Shown: positions 42,731 to 52,805, counted from the stretch's first letter. The stretch: 64,000 nt of DNA from Moritella sp. JT01 (GCF_001574435.1 NZ_LOCN01000026.1:51332-115331), one strand, 5' to 3'. Program-made: numbers and translations. The notes: a model not told the origin generated them from the sequence alone.

Positions 42731-44191
42731 GTGCATTCCAATATAAAACTGCCTGAAGATTACCTTACGCTAATGGGTAACATTATCCCTGACCACCTTT
42801 CTATGGATGACTTTATTGCTTGCTGCAAAACACCATTGAAAACCAGTGTTCGTGTAAACACACTTAAAATTTCTGTTGAAGAATTTAAACAATTAGCAAA
42901 AACAAAACAATGGATACTCACATCAATACCTTGGTGTGAAGAAGGGTTTTGGTTACAACAAGAAAATACAGAAACCAAGCTAGGCAATAGCTGGGAACAT
43001 ATCGCAGGCCTTTTTTATATTCAAGAAGCCAGCTCAATGCTACCTGTTACCGCGTTATTTAAAGAACAAGTATCAGGTACCACAGCGCAATACAATACTA
43101 TTCTTGACTGCGCATCAGCGCCCGGTTCAAAAACAAGTCAGATTGCTGCATTGTGTAATAATAATAATTTCATTGTGGCTAACGAATTATCATCTAGCCG
43201 ATTAAAAGTATTAAGCGCGAATATCAAACGCTGTGGTATTAAAAACATTGCTCTTAGTCACTATGATGCGAATGTATTTGGTACTTGGTTACCTGAAATG
43301 TTTGATGCTGTGTTACTTGATGCACCTTGTTCAGGTGAAGGCGCAATCCGTAAAGATGATAAAGCGATGCTTAATTGGTCGTTAGACAGTATCAATGACA
43401 TTGCGGATATTCAGAAAGAATTAATTGAAAGTGCATTTAAAGCCTTAAAACCCGGTGGCACATTAATCTATTCAACCTGCACATTAAATCAAACGGAGAA
43501 CCAAGCTGTTTGCCAACATCTCCTCGATTTGTATCCTGATAACGCAGATGTTATTCCGCTTACCGACCTATTCCCAACGGCGAATGATTGTTTAACTGCA
43601 GAAGGTTTCTTGCATGTCTGGCCACAGATTTATGACAGTGAAGGTTTCTTTGTTGCTAAATTCACTAAAAAAGAATCACTTGGTCTACGCCCAATTAAAA
43701 AGAAAAAACGCTTAGTATTCCCGTTTAGCCCAGTTAGCCGTATCGAAAATGACGCAATTCGTGATTATTTCTGTGACACCTTTAATTTTGAATTTGAAAG
43801 TGGCGTCTTCTATCATCGTGATAGTGAAATCTGGCTATTCCCGAAAGAATTCCCAGCGTTCATCGGTAAATTCAAATTCGATCGTATCGGTATTAAGATT
43901 GCTGAGAAGTTTAAAAAAGGCTTCCGTGCACAACATGAATGGGCGCGCACCTTCGGTCATCACTGCGATAGAAACTCCGTGTCACTTGATATTGAGCAAG
44001 CTAAACAATACATCATGGGACGTGACATTAACTTTGCTGATATAGACATCGATAATTTAGATGACTTACAGGGTGAACTTGTGGTATTACTCGAAGGTAG
44101 TGTGCTTGGTTTAGGTAAACGTGTTAATCAGCGTTTAAAAAATAACTACCCGCGTGACCTGGTTCGTGATAACAACTTGTTTAACGAATAA
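42731..44191 (+). CDS. rsmF: 16S rRNA m5C1407 methyltransferase RsmF
   Basis: RsmF methylates C1407 of 16S rRNA in the 30S subunit. The 486-aa protein has an RsmF N-terminal domain (LSMDDFIACCKTPLKTSVRV, matching E. coli [20 protein letters not shown]). The SAM site is DCASAPGSKTSQIAAL and the two catalytic cysteines are in LDAPCSGEGAIRKD and IYSTCTLNQTENQ; a PUA-like C-terminal domain follows. The start is GTG at 42731, chosen because it gives the E. coli-like N-terminus. It ends the letA-letB-rsmF unit. Confidence 0.95.
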   Translation: MHSNIKLPEDYLTLMGNIIPDHLSMDDFIACCKTPLKTSVRVNTLKISVEEFKQLAKTKQWILTSIPWCEEGFWLQQENTETKLGNSWEHIAGLFYIQEASSMLPVTALFKEQVSGTTAQYNTILDCASAPGSKTSQIAALCNNNNFIVANELSSSRLKVLSANIKRCGIKNIALSHYDANVFGTWLPEMFDAVLLDAPCSGEGAIRKDDKAMLNWSLDSINDIADIQKELIESAFKALKPGGTLIYSTCTLNQTENQAVCQHLLDLYPDNADVIPLTDLFPTANDCLTAEGFLHVWPQIYDSEGFFVAKFTKKESLGLRPIKKKKRLVFPFSPVSRIENDAIRDYFCDTFNFEFESGVFYHRDSEIWLFPKEFPAFIGKFKFDRIGIKIAEKFKKGFRAQHEWARTFGHHCDRNSVSLDIEQAKQYIMGRDINFADIDIDNLDDLQGELVVLLEGSVLGLGKRVNQRLKNNYPRDLVRDNNLFNE

Positions 44192-44281
44192 TATCACGAC
44201 CGACAGCACGATAACTTAATGGCAATTTGATATACGCAAATAATTTACTATATTTAATATTATGAGAATGCCAGTTTCCCT

Positions 44282-44322
44282 AAGCCCACTACAAGGATTT
44301 GTATTGGGCTTTTTTTTATTTA
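44282..44322 (+). terminator. intrinsic terminator after rsmF
   Basis: AAGCCCA-CTACAA-GGAT-TTGTAT-TGGGCTT followed by T8. The remaining gap to 44497 holds the unassigned upstream region of the DUF2760 gene. Confidence 0.9.
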
Positions 44323-44496
44323 TTTTTTAAAATAACTCACCTTGAAAATATGTTTCTAATTATTCCAGCTAAAATGGCTATTCTTTGTTCCTAACTACAA
44401 GGTAAATAAGCTAAAAAATCACATTATGCTTCGTTACATAAATAACTATGATAAAATCGCCGTTAATATTGATTTATACAAACTTGAGTAAAATAT

Positions 44497-45135
44497 ATGA
44501 ACTTCGACCTTACTAACATCACTGAACTACCTGCGGGTCCTGATGCAGCGCATATCGCCTTATTCGCTCTGACTTTAATCTTATTATTAATTACCTTGGT
44601 TCGAGGTGGTAAAAAAACAGTTGAGATAGAAAAGATTGTTGAAAAAGAAGTATTCGTTGAAATCGAAAAAATAGTGGAAGTCATTAAACACGTCGACGTT
44701 GAGAAAATCGTTGAAGTAGAAAAAATTGTTGAAATTAAAGCACCATTACAAGAAGCAAGTCCAGCTGCCGCATGTCAGCTTTTATCACTGCTACAAAATG
44801 AAGCACGTTTTGTTGATTTCATTCAAGAAGACTTAACGGGTGCAACGGATGAACAAATTGGTGCTGCAGCACGTATCATCCATACTGGTAGTAAAAAAGT
44901 AATTAATGAATACTTCACGTTCACGCCGATCCGTACTGAAGAAGAAGAAAGCCAAGTAACTGTTGCTGAAGGTTTTAACCCATCAGAAATCAAACTGATT
45001 GGTAACGTGCTTGGTTCAGCACCTTATCGTGGTATTTTAGTCCACCAAGGCTGGAAAATCAGCAGCGTAAACCTGCCAAAAATGGCACAAGGCCACAATG
45101 CTAACATCGTTGCAGCAGCAGAGGTTGAACTATGA
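44497..45135 (+). CDS. DUF2760 protein, membrane-anchored
   Basis: This 212-aa protein has one membrane segment near the N-terminus (HIALFALTLILLLITLV, about 20-36). A charged valine/isoleucine/glutamate/lysine repeat follows (EIEKIVEKEVFVEIEKIVEV and on, about 42-82), likely an extended coiled or amyloid-like stalk. The DUF2760 domain comes next (about 92-212; LLSLLQNEARFVDFIQEDL, GAAARIIHTGSKKVINEYF). The stop overlaps the start of the first Hsp70-like gene (ATGA). The constant pairing with two Hsp70-like genes suggests a membrane tether or co-factor for them; that role is inferred. Confidence 0.85.
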   Translation: MNFDLTNITELPAGPDAAHIALFALTLILLLITLVRGGKKTVEIEKIVEKEVFVEIEKIVEVIKHVDVEKIVEVEKIVEIKAPLQEASPAAACQLLSLLQNEARFVDFIQEDLTGATDEQIGAAARIIHTGSKKVINEYFTFTPIRTEEEESQVTVAEGFNPSEIKLIGNVLGSAPYRGILVHQGWKISSVNLPKMAQGHNANIVAAAEVEL

Positions 45136-46961
45136 GCGACATAACGTTGAACGAAACAACCGCACAATTCAGTATTGGTATCGATTTAGGCACTACACAC
45201 TGTGTACTATCATACATAGATCTTACCGACGAAAATGATAAAGCCGTTAAGCAACTATTTGCAATCCCACAATTATCTGCACCAGGTTCGGTAACCGAGA
45301 AATATCAGTTACCCTCATTTGTGTATCAAGCACATGCCGATGAGATCAGCCAAGATCAAACACCATTACCATGGGATGGTGAAAATACAGTCCTTGTTGG
45401 TGATGTAGCACGTAAACTTGGTTTAAAGACACCTATCCGTTTGGTATCAAGTGCAAAAAGCTGGTTAAGCCATGCGACTGTAAGCCCACATGATCCGATC
45501 TTACCGTTCTCAAGTCCTGACGAAGTTGAAAAGATCTCGCCTGTAACAGCAACAAGCCAATATTTAAACCACCTCGCAGCCGCTTGGAATGATGCACACC
45601 CAGATGCACCGATTTCAGAGCAGGACGTAACCATCACAATCCCTGCTTCTTTCGACCCTGCAGCACGTAACTTAACGGCACAAGCAGCACAAGATTTAAA
45701 CCTTAAACATTTAAATCTACTTGAAGAACCTCAAGCGGCAGTTTATAGCTGGTTAGAAGCATGCGGTGACGAATGGCGTGACCAAGTCAATGTTGGCGAT
45801 ACTATTTTAGTCATCGATATCGGTGGTGGTACAACGGATTTATCATTAATATCGGTTGACGAATCTGAAGGTAACTTAACATTATCACGTGTTGCCGTAG
45901 GTGAACATATCCTACTTGGCGGTGATAATATGGATCTTGCCCTTGCATATCGTCTAAAAATGAAGTTAATGCAAGAAGGTAAACAGTTACAACCTTGGCA
46001 AATTCAAGCGATCACACATGCTTGTCGTGACGCTAAGGAACAACTGCTATCAGATAATGACATAGAAGCAATGCCAATTGTTATCCCTAGTCGTGGCTCA
46101 AAGTTAATTGCTGGCACGATGCAAACTGAATTAACACGCGAGGAAGTACACCAAACTATCTTAGAGGGTTTCTTTCCTGCAACTGCTGTGACCGATATGC
46201 CACAACAGAATACGCGCACAGCGTTAACACAGATTGGTCTACCGTATGCACAAGATGCGGCAATCACTAAGCACATTGCGCATTTCTTGAATAAACAGCA
46301 TGACGCACTAGAAACCGATGCCGGTGACTTCATTAAACCAACGGCCGTATTGTTTAATGGTGGTGTGTTTAAATCTGATGCTATCAGCACTAAGCTAATG
46401 GGTATTATCAACGATTGGTTAATTACAGCTGACGTTGAAGAAGAAGCAAAACTATTAACGGGTATTGATTTAGATCTTGCTGTTGCGAATGGTGCTTGTT
46501 ACCACGGTTATGCGAAACATGGTAAAGGCGTTCGTATTAAAGGCGGTTTAGCGAGTTCATACTATGTCGGTGTTGAAAGCTCAATGCCTGCTATCCCTGG
46601 CTTCGAACCGCCACTTGAAGCAGTTTGTATTGCACCATTTGGTCTGGAAGAAGGTTCAAATGTTGATGTAACTACACACCAATTTGGTTTAGTAGTCGGT
46701 CAACCAGTTAAATTCAAATTCTTTGGTTCAACAGTACGTCGTGACGATGTGGTTGGTACGCACCTTGATTTCTGGCAACCAGAAGACCTTGAGCAACTAC
46801 CTGATATCGAAGTAACACTTGAAACAAATAGCCGTAACAGTGGCGATGTGGTTCCTGTATCACTTTCAGTGACAGTCACTGAAGTTGGCACACTAAAAGT
46901 TGAAGCTATCGCAAATAATAGTGATGAAGCTTGGGAAATTGAATTAACTGTTCGTCAATAA
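45132..46961 (+). CDS. Hsp70 family protein
   Basis: This 609-aa actin-fold ATPase has clear Hsp70 phosphate loops: IGIDLGTTHCVLSYI near residue 14, VIDIGGGTTDLSLISV near 230 and GGDNMDLALAYRLK. The adenosine-site phrase is VLFNGGVFKSDAIS near 405. The C-terminal part is a short beta-rich region without the long substrate lid of DnaK, as in HscC/YegD-like relatives. Its start overlaps the DUF2760 gene, so translation is coupled. No J-protein or nucleotide-exchange gene is beside it. Confidence 0.9.
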   Translation: MSDITLNETTAQFSIGIDLGTTHCVLSYIDLTDENDKAVKQLFAIPQLSAPGSVTEKYQLPSFVYQAHADEISQDQTPLPWDGENTVLVGDVARKLGLKTPIRLVSSAKSWLSHATVSPHDPILPFSSPDEVEKISPVTATSQYLNHLAAAWNDAHPDAPISEQDVTITIPASFDPAARNLTAQAAQDLNLKHLNLLEEPQAAVYSWLEACGDEWRDQVNVGDTILVIDIGGGTTDLSLISVDESEGNLTLSRVAVGEHILLGGDNMDLALAYRLKMKLMQEGKQLQPWQIQAITHACRDAKEQLLSDNDIEAMPIVIPSRGSKLIAGTMQTELTREEVHQTILEGFFPATAVTDMPQQNTRTALTQIGLPYAQDAAITKHIAHFLNKQHDALETDAGDFIKPTAVLFNGGVFKSDAISTKLMGIINDWLITADVEEEAKLLTGIDLDLAVANGACYHGYAKHGKGVRIKGGLASSYYVGVESSMPAIPGFEPPLEAVCIAPFGLEEGSNVDVTTHQFGLVVGQPVKFKFFGSTVRRDDVVGTHLDFWQPEDLEQLPDIEVTLETNSRNSGDVVPVSLSVTVTEVGTLKVEAIANNSDEAWEIELTVRQ

Positions 46962-47013
46962 ACATGATCTAGCATAATCATTACACTGTCGTTATATTGA
47001 TAAATGTGTACTT

Positions 47014-47040
47014 AACTCAGGGCACTTTGCCCTGAGTTTT
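47014..47040 (+). terminator. intrinsic terminator between the two Hsp70-like genes
   Basis: ACTCAGGGC-ACTTT-GCCCTGAGT followed by TTTTATTAT, only 17 bases before the next start. It may reduce rather than stop expression of the second Hsp70-like gene. Confidence 0.85.
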
Positions 47041-47057
47041 ATTATATGGAGTTTTTA

Positions 47058-49880
47058 ATGCCCTCACCTGTTTCTAAAACAGCGCAATATGTAATTGGCA
47101 TCGATCTTGGCACCACCCACAGTGTTCTTTCTTATAAAAATATCGATGATTATCAAGCCAGCGCTTCTGTATTTCTCGTTGACCAATTGGTTGGTCCTGG
47201 CGAAGTCGCAAGAAAACCGTTACTCCCTTCATTCCGCTATCATTTTAATGACAACGAAATTGCCCCAACTGATTGTGTTTTACCTTGGAAAAAAATTAAT
47301 TTTAACGGTGAAATAGCAAATGTCATTGTTGGTCAATGGGCGCGTGATTTAGGTACAAAAACCAAAGGCCGTTTAGTTTCTAGTGCCAAAAGTTGGTTGT
47401 CTCATCCAAGTATCGATGCACAAGCTGCAATTCTCCCTTGGGCTGTTGAAGATAACATTGAAAAAGTATCGCCAGTTATTGCCAGTGCAAGCTACCTTGC
47501 ACACTTTCAAGCGTCTTGGAATTATCATAATCCAGAGCACTTACTTGCCGACCAAAATATTACCATTACTGTTCCAGCCTCTTTTAACGACACAGCCCGT
47601 GCATTAACTCTCGCCGCTGCAGATCTCGTTGGCTTAACAAACGTGACGCTATTAGAAGAACCACAAGCCGTTTGTTATGACTGGTATCACCGTAATAAAC
47701 AAGCTAAAACAGACTTAATTGAACACGATAAAACCATGCTTGTTTGTGACATAGGTGGTGGTACAACGGATTTAAGCTTAATCGAAATGTCATTAGATCA
47801 TGGCGAGCTAAATTTAAATCGTGTCGCAGTTGGTGATCATTTAATGCTCGGTGGTGATAACATCGACTTAGCGTTAGCTCATATTGTCGAATCAAGAATA
47901 TCACCAGACCAACGTTTAAAATCTGCGGCATTAGGGCAACTAATACAGCAGACACGCCAAGCAAAAGAGCTGTTTTTATCCGAGCAACCACCAAGTACCA
48001 CATCTATTACCTTACTGGGTCGTGGGTCGAAGTTAATTGCGCAGTCTAAAAAATGTGAACTCACCAAAAATGAAGTCATCGATATGGTGTTTAATGGCTT
48101 CCTGCCCAATAGCGCGTTTAACGAATTACCAACGCACAGAAAAAATGCGGTGGTTGAATTTGGTTTACCTTATACGTCTGATCCTGCGATTTCAAAACAC
48201 ATTGCCGAATTCATCCATACTTATTACGATGTAGACGCAACTGAAGATTATGATCCCACAATAGTGCCAGCCGCAATCCTTGTTAATGGTGGTATCTTTA
48301 ATAGCCAACAAGTTAAACTGCACATTGAAAAAGTGTTATCGGGTTGGAAGCAACAAAAAGTTCAGATGTTACACAATGGTAATCCTGATTTATCGGTTGC
48401 ATATGGCGCCGTTGAATTTGGCTTTGCCAAAATGGGTAAACAGAAAAAAATTGGTGGTGGTAGTCCACGAAATTATTTCATTGAAATAACCGACCGTTCT
48501 GGTACACCACAATCTATTTGTCTATTGCCGAAAGGGACAGAAGACGAGCAAGTTATCAATTTAGATAGCCGTTTGTTTTCGTTAACTATCGGTGAACCCA
48601 TTCGTTTCAACCTTGCCACCACAAGCTATGAAAGCAATTTAAAACCTGGTGACATTATTGATAAAAAGTTTGAAAAAGAGTTTGAGAGTGAGTTGAAAGG
48701 TAAAACGCCGTTACCACCTTTTGTCGTCACGATCCCTGAGCACAAAGATCACAAACGTTTTGAGTCCGTGTACTTGTCTTGCAAGTTGAGTAGCATTGGT
48801 ACCTTACAACTTGAATGTGTGAGTGAAACCAACAATAAGCAACGCTGGGCATTAGAGTTCTCTGTTCGTCCAAGCTTATCAAATAAGACGACCAATGATG
48901 ATACTAAAGATACCAATGCGGTTAAACAGCGTCACCCTAACCTTCCAGAGGCCATTAAATTAATTGAAGCTGTGTATGGTGTAAGTAGTAAAAAAAGCGA
49001 TCCTAAGTTAGTTAAATCACTGCGTAACGACCTTGATAAACGCTTAGGTAAACGTGATACCTGGGACACAGATCTATTACGTGAACTTGCTGCGCCGTGT
49101 TTACAATTTGCTAAAAACCGCCGCCGTACCGAGCAGCATGAACGCAATTGGTTAAAACTAACAAGCTTCCTGCTTCGTCCTGGCTTTGGCTATCCTGCTG
49201 ATGACTGGCGTATGGAACAGATTTGGCCAATATTCAAATCTGCTATTCAGTACAACAAATCGACACAATCATGGAGTGATTGGTGGAATTTATGGCGTCG
49301 TATTGCTGGTGGGCTTAACGAACAACAGCAGATCGAAATATACGATACTCTTTCTGTCTACTTTGTTGAAGACAGTAATAAACATGCCAAAATCATCAAT
49401 CAAGCGAAACAACGCAGCTATGATGATATTATTCGACTTGCCGCATCACTAGAACACATTCCAGTGGCGCTAAAAGTTGAGTTTGGTGAATACTTACTGG
49501 CTAAATTAAAGAAACCACAAAATCAGCAATTGCACTGGTGGGCATTAGGTCGTATCGCGTCTCGTGTAGCATTTTATGGTAGCCAACATAATGTTATTCC
49601 ACGCCATATTGCTGAAACATGGCTAAATACATTACTTGAAGCTAATTGGCAAACAGAACCACACATTGCTTTTGCAGCCGTTATGATTGCCAGAAAAACC
49701 GGTGATAGAGAAATGGATATTCAAGATAAGGTAAGAGAAGCGGTGATAGAGAAATTAACGCAAAATAAATTATCGGAAACTTGGTTAGCATTAGTACGTG
49801 ATGTGCAAACTTCTGATGAGACGGTAATGAAGCGTATTTTTGGTGACAGTTTACCAACTGGTTTGACGTTACTATCATAG
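47058..49880 (+). CDS. large Hsp70 family protein with C-terminal helical domain (DUF3731-like)
   Basis: This protein of about 940 aa repeats the Hsp70 ATPase plan of its neighbour (IGIDLGTTHSVLSYKN, VCDIGGGTTDLSLIEM, GGDNIDLALAHIVE, LVNGGIFNSQQV). It adds about 300 residues rich in helices and Trp (LLRPGFGYPADDWRMEQIWP, WSDWWNLWRRIAGGLNEQQQ), which resemble the DUF3731 extension. ATG 47058 is preferred to 47046, since the GGAG inside the first two codons is spaced as its ribosome site. It may be a tandem-duplicated partner of the 609-aa protein that has gained an interaction domain. Confidence 0.88.
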   Translation: MPSPVSKTAQYVIGIDLGTTHSVLSYKNIDDYQASASVFLVDQLVGPGEVARKPLLPSFRYHFNDNEIAPTDCVLPWKKINFNGEIANVIVGQWARDLGTKTKGRLVSSAKSWLSHPSIDAQAAILPWAVEDNIEKVSPVIASASYLAHFQASWNYHNPEHLLADQNITITVPASFNDTARALTLAAADLVGLTNVTLLEEPQAVCYDWYHRNKQAKTDLIEHDKTMLVCDIGGGTTDLSLIEMSLDHGELNLNRVAVGDHLMLGGDNIDLALAHIVESRISPDQRLKSAALGQLIQQTRQAKELFLSEQPPSTTSITLLGRGSKLIAQSKKCELTKNEVIDMVFNGFLPNSAFNELPTHRKNAVVEFGLPYTSDPAISKHIAEFIHTYYDVDATEDYDPTIVPAAILVNGGIFNSQQVKLHIEKVLSGWKQQKVQMLHNGNPDLSVAYGAVEFGFAKMGKQKKIGGGSPRNYFIEITDRSGTPQSICLLPKGTEDEQVINLDSRLFSLTIGEPIRFNLATTSYESNLKPGDIIDKKFEKEFESELKGKTPLPPFVVTIPEHKDHKRFESVYLSCKLSSIGTLQLECVSETNNKQRWALEFSVRPSLSNKTTNDDTKDTNAVKQRHPNLPEAIKLIEAVYGVSSKKSDPKLVKSLRNDLDKRLGKRDTWDTDLLRELAAPCLQFAKNRRRTEQHERNWLKLTSFLLRPGFGYPADDWRMEQIWPIFKSAIQYNKSTQSWSDWWNLWRRIAGGLNEQQQIEIYDTLSVYFVEDSNKHAKIINQAKQRSYDDIIRLAASLEHIPVALKVEFGEYLLAKLKKPQNQQLHWWALGRIASRVAFYGSQHNVIPRHIAETWLNTLLEANWQTEPHIAFAAVMIARKTGDREMDIQDKVREAVIEKLTQNKLSETWLALVRDVQTSDETVMKRIFGDSLPTGLTLLS

Positions 49881-49928
49881 CGTTTAGTTAACGCTATTTT
49901 AATAGGTGGTCTTCATTGACCACCTATT
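49877..49928. terminator. two adjacent terminator hairpins
   Basis: ATAGCGTT-TAGTT-AACGCTAT with a T tract (49877-49900) ends the Hsp70-like unit. AATAGGTGGTC-TTCATT-GACCACCTATT (49901-49928) can serve both strands and also ends the convergent DUF2960 gene. Confidence 0.85.
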
Positions 49929-49988
49929 ATTCATATTTAACTATTCATAGACTACTCATGAATCGTTAAACACTTTATCACTTACTTG

Positions 49989-50240
49989 TTATTCTTCAAT
50001 ACCATCTTTAATAAACCACATATTAGTAAAGCCTAATTTAGTAAAATGGTTTTTACGGAATTCTCTTACTGATTTCGTACCTTTCGATACATCTTCAACT
50101 TGTTTTTCCATTATCAAATATTGCGTTAGGTCGATGCCTTCTTCTGCAGCAGCCGCTTCATAGATATGGTGGAACTGTCTATATGAAAATGGAATTTTCT
50201 TATCTTGTTTTTTATACGTATAGGTAATTAGGTGAGCCAA
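49989..50240 (-). CDS. DUF2960 small protein
   Basis: This 83-aa cytoplasmic protein reads AHLITYTYKKQDKKIPFSYR, QFHHIYEAAAAEEGIDLTQY and a basic C-terminal FRKNHFTKLGFTNMWFIKD. It resembles the DUF2960 family of Vibrio, Shewanella and relatives; the function is unknown. The start is called as TTG at 50240, since TTTGGAGG lies five bases upstream and the family begins M-A-H-x-I; the open frame extends to 50324 but without a ribosome site. It is convergent with the Hsp70-like gene. Confidence 0.8.
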   Translation of the reverse strand: MAHLITYTYKKQDKKIPFSYRQFHHIYEAAAAEEGIDLTQYLIMEKQVEDVSKGTKSVREFRKNHFTKLGFTNMWFIKDGIEE

Positions 50241-50394
50241 AATGCCTCCAAATAATAATTGAATTCGATAGTTCGTCACACGAATATCGAGATAGTACTG
50301 TAATTTGTGTGGATAATACCACACTCAACTCAGTCGTCAAAAGTTGAGTGCTGTATATAACCACGTTACGTCAAGATGCTATATCAGGTTGATA

Positions 50395-51168
50395 TTACTT
50401 TTTAGCGTTAAACAGCTTAAAGTAGTTCTCTGTCGTTGATTCTGCTAATTCGGCGAAGGTTACGCCACGCAAATCAGCAACGAATTCGGCAACAGCACGA
50501 ACATAAGCAGGTTGATTCTCTTTACCGCGGTAAGGTACAGGCGCTAAGTAAGGTGAATCAGTTTCAACCAATAATCGATTAGTCGGAATTGTTTTAACCA
50601 CGGCTTGCAAATCTTTTGCTGATTTGAACGTCACGATACCTGAAATAGAAATATAAAATCCCATTTCCAATACCGCTGCCGCCATTGCATCTGATTCAGT
50701 AAAACAGTGGATAACACCACCAATTTTCTCTGCACCTTCTTCTTTTAAGATACGGATTGTGTCGTCAACAGCACCACGCGTATGAATAATCAGTGGTTTA
50801 TTAAGCTCAATTGCAACTTGAATATGATTACGGAATGACGCTTGCTGGATATCTTTGTTTTCAGGTGAATAGAAATAATCTAAACCCGTCTCACCGATAG
50901 CAACGACTTTTTCATTTTGTGCTAATGCCAATAATTCTGACTTTTCGTATTCATCTTCAAGATTAAGTGGATGAACACCACATGATGCATGAATATTGTC
51001 AAATTTGGCTATCAGTTCAATCATTGTTTTGAAGCGGGGTAAAGTCACTGATACACTTAATAAATGCGACACACCACGTTCTGTTGCTTTATTAACAACA
51101 TCGGCAAGATCGGTATGAATCGTATCGTAATTTAGGCCATCTAAATGGCAATGAGAATCTACTAACAT
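50395..51168 (-). CDS. TatD family metal-dependent hydrolase (YcfH-like)
   Basis: TatD-type proteins are TIM-barrel metal-dependent nucleases or hydrolases. This 257-aa protein has all metal ligands of the family: DSHCHLDGL at the N-terminus, GETGLDYFYSPE (about 90), HTRGA (about 128), HCFTES (about 154) and ETDSPYLAPVPYRGKENQPA (about 203). Its place after holB matches E. coli ycfH. It starts one base after the holB stop, so the two are co-transcribed. Confidence 0.94.
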   Translation of the reverse strand: MLVDSHCHLDGLNYDTIHTDLADVVNKATERGVSHLLSVSVTLPRFKTMIELIAKFDNIHASCGVHPLNLEDEYEKSELLALAQNEKVVAIGETGLDYFYSPENKDIQQASFRNHIQVAIELNKPLIIHTRGAVDDTIRILKEEGAEKIGGVIHCFTESDAMAAAVLEMGFYISISGIVTFKSAKDLQAVVKTIPTNRLLVETDSPYLAPVPYRGKENQPAYVRAVAEFVADLRGVTFAELAESTTENYFKLFNAKK

Positions 51169-51169
51169 A

Positions 51170-52141
51170 TTAATTTATGAATCTTTTTAGTTTAATTAAA
51201 AATGACAGAATCAATGTTTCAGCCGTTAAGTTATTATTTTGCATTAATAACTGACGAAGCTCTGTCAACTCTGATTGTAGTTGAGTAATTTTTTCTTGTG
51301 ATAACAGGGTTGAGAAGTGTGTTAACCATTCAAGTTGGTCTGTATTAACAATATAATCAATGCCTACACCCCGATTCACTTTCTGTAAATCAAGTAAGAT
51401 AAATTGTAACCAAGATAGCTTCTCTAATGTGCGGTCTGTAATGATCTCACACAATCGCGTAATCGCAGCTGGCTGTTGTGTCAGCAATGCTATATTCGAG
51501 AATACCTCTTTACGCAAATCATCATCGCCGTTGTTTAAATAACTTAGCGTGTGTAAAGGTGCCCCATGATTAATGCGGATAGCAGTCAATGTCGGGCTCT
51601 CTATCGGGAACTGCTGCTGTAACCATGAAAGTGTCTCCTGCTCCGGCGGCGCTGGAAGGTGCAGCTTTTGACATCGGCTATAAATTGTCGGTAATACTTG
51701 TGACTTATTTTCAGCCAACAGAATGATGTAGCTACCATTACTTGGTTCTTCTAGTGTTTTAAGTAACGCATTAGCAGAGGCTAAATTAAAGCTTTCAGCA
51801 TGCTCGATAATGACGACTTTATTACCAGAAAGCTGTGAATACTCATTTAATTTCTGACTAATATGCCTTATTTGATCAACACCAATTACTTTACCGGGTT
51901 CAGTTGAAACCAAATAATAATCAGGATGTACACTGGTCTCGAATAACTGGCAAGGGTGACATTGGTGGCAAGGTTCCCAACCAATAGGCTCTTTACATAA
52001 TAATGTTTGAGCAAGTGTCTGCGCATATGACAATTTTCCCATACCGCTCGCACTAGTAATAAACAAAGCATGGTGCAAACGACCCGCGGTCATTTGCATT
52101 TGCTGTTTTTCCCAATGAGGTAATAACCAAGGATATAGCAT
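51170..52141 (-). CDS. holB: DNA polymerase III delta' subunit
   Basis: HolB is part of the clamp loader that places the beta clamp on DNA. The 323-aa protein has an AAA+ fold with a degenerate P-loop (SASGMGKLSYAQ), as expected for delta'. The zinc cysteines are CHQCHPCQLF with an upstream Cys, and the SRC motif is in IYSRCQKLHLPAPP. LKTLEEPSNGSYIILLAENK is the conserved core. The C-terminal helical collar domain is diverged but present. The order tmk-holB-tatD is as in E. coli. Confidence 0.93.
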   Translation of the reverse strand: MLYPWLLPHWEKQQMQMTAGRLHHALFITSASGMGKLSYAQTLAQTLLCKEPIGWEPCHQCHPCQLFETSVHPDYYLVSTEPGKVIGVDQIRHISQKLNEYSQLSGNKVVIIEHAESFNLASANALLKTLEEPSNGSYIILLAENKSQVLPTIYSRCQKLHLPAPPEQETLSWLQQQFPIESPTLTAIRINHGAPLHTLSYLNNGDDDLRKEVFSNIALLTQQPAAITRLCEIITDRTLEKLSWLQFILLDLQKVNRGVGIDYIVNTDQLEWLTHFSTLLSQEKITQLQSELTELRQLLMQNNNLTAETLILSFLIKLKRFIN

Positions 52142-52145
52142 TTAA

Positions 52146-52790
52146 TTATTCAACACTTTCATTATTACAATTAACATTCGCCGTTAATACATCACGGATT
52201 TGTGCTTGAACATTATCAATATTCTGGCCAGCATCAACACAATAAATACTGTCATCAGCTTCAGCAAGCTCTTTGTATTTAGCGCCAATACGTTGGAAAA
52301 AAGATAACTGCTCTAATTCAATACGATCTAATTCGCCACGAACTTGAGCGCGTTGTAGACCAACAGCAGGATCGATATCTAATAATAATGTCATGTCTGG
52401 TTTAAAGTCGCCAATAGCAACATTACGCAATGTATTCAACACCGTAATATCAAAACCACGACCACCACCTTGATAAGCTATCGAAGATAGATCATGACGA
52501 TCACCAACAACCCATTGCCCTTTTGCCAATGCTGGTTTAATGACATTTTCAACCAATTGAGCACGTGCCGCATACATTAGCATTAGTTCAGCTGACTTAG
52601 TAAGCGGTTCTTCGGTATTCACTTCTTTCACAATAGCACGCATCTTTTCGGCAAGTTTCGTTCCGCCTGGTTCACGTGTGGTGATGACATCTGTGATCCC
52701 CTGCTCCGCGAGCCAATTAATAACGGTACTTACTGCGGTACTTTTACCTGCGCCTTCAAGGCCTTCGATTACTAAAAATTTAGCTTGCAC
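52146..52790 (-). CDS. tmk: thymidylate kinase
   Basis: Tmk phosphorylates dTMP to dTDP. The protein of about 214 aa starts [20 protein letters not shown] with the P-loop. The TTREPGGT dTMP-binding motif, the [15 protein letters not shown] motif and the LID region ([12 protein letters not shown]) follow. The start is called as GTG at 52790 (AAGAGAG upstream, E. coli-like N-terminus); a TTG at 52805 directly after the mltG stop is the alternative. The tight spacing shows co-transcription. Confidence 0.94.
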   Translation of the reverse strand: MQAKFLVIEGLEGAGKSTAVSTVINWLAEQGITDVITTREPGGTKLAEKMRAIVKEVNTEEPLTKSAELMLMYAARAQLVENVIKPALAKGQWVVGDRHDLSSIAYQGGGRGFDITVLNTLRNVAIGDFKPDMTLLLDIDPAVGLQRAQVRGELDRIELEQLSFFQRIGAKYKELAEADDSIYCVDAGQNIDNVQAQIRDVLTANVNCNNESVE

Positions 52791-52805
52791 AATAACTCTC
52801 TTCAA

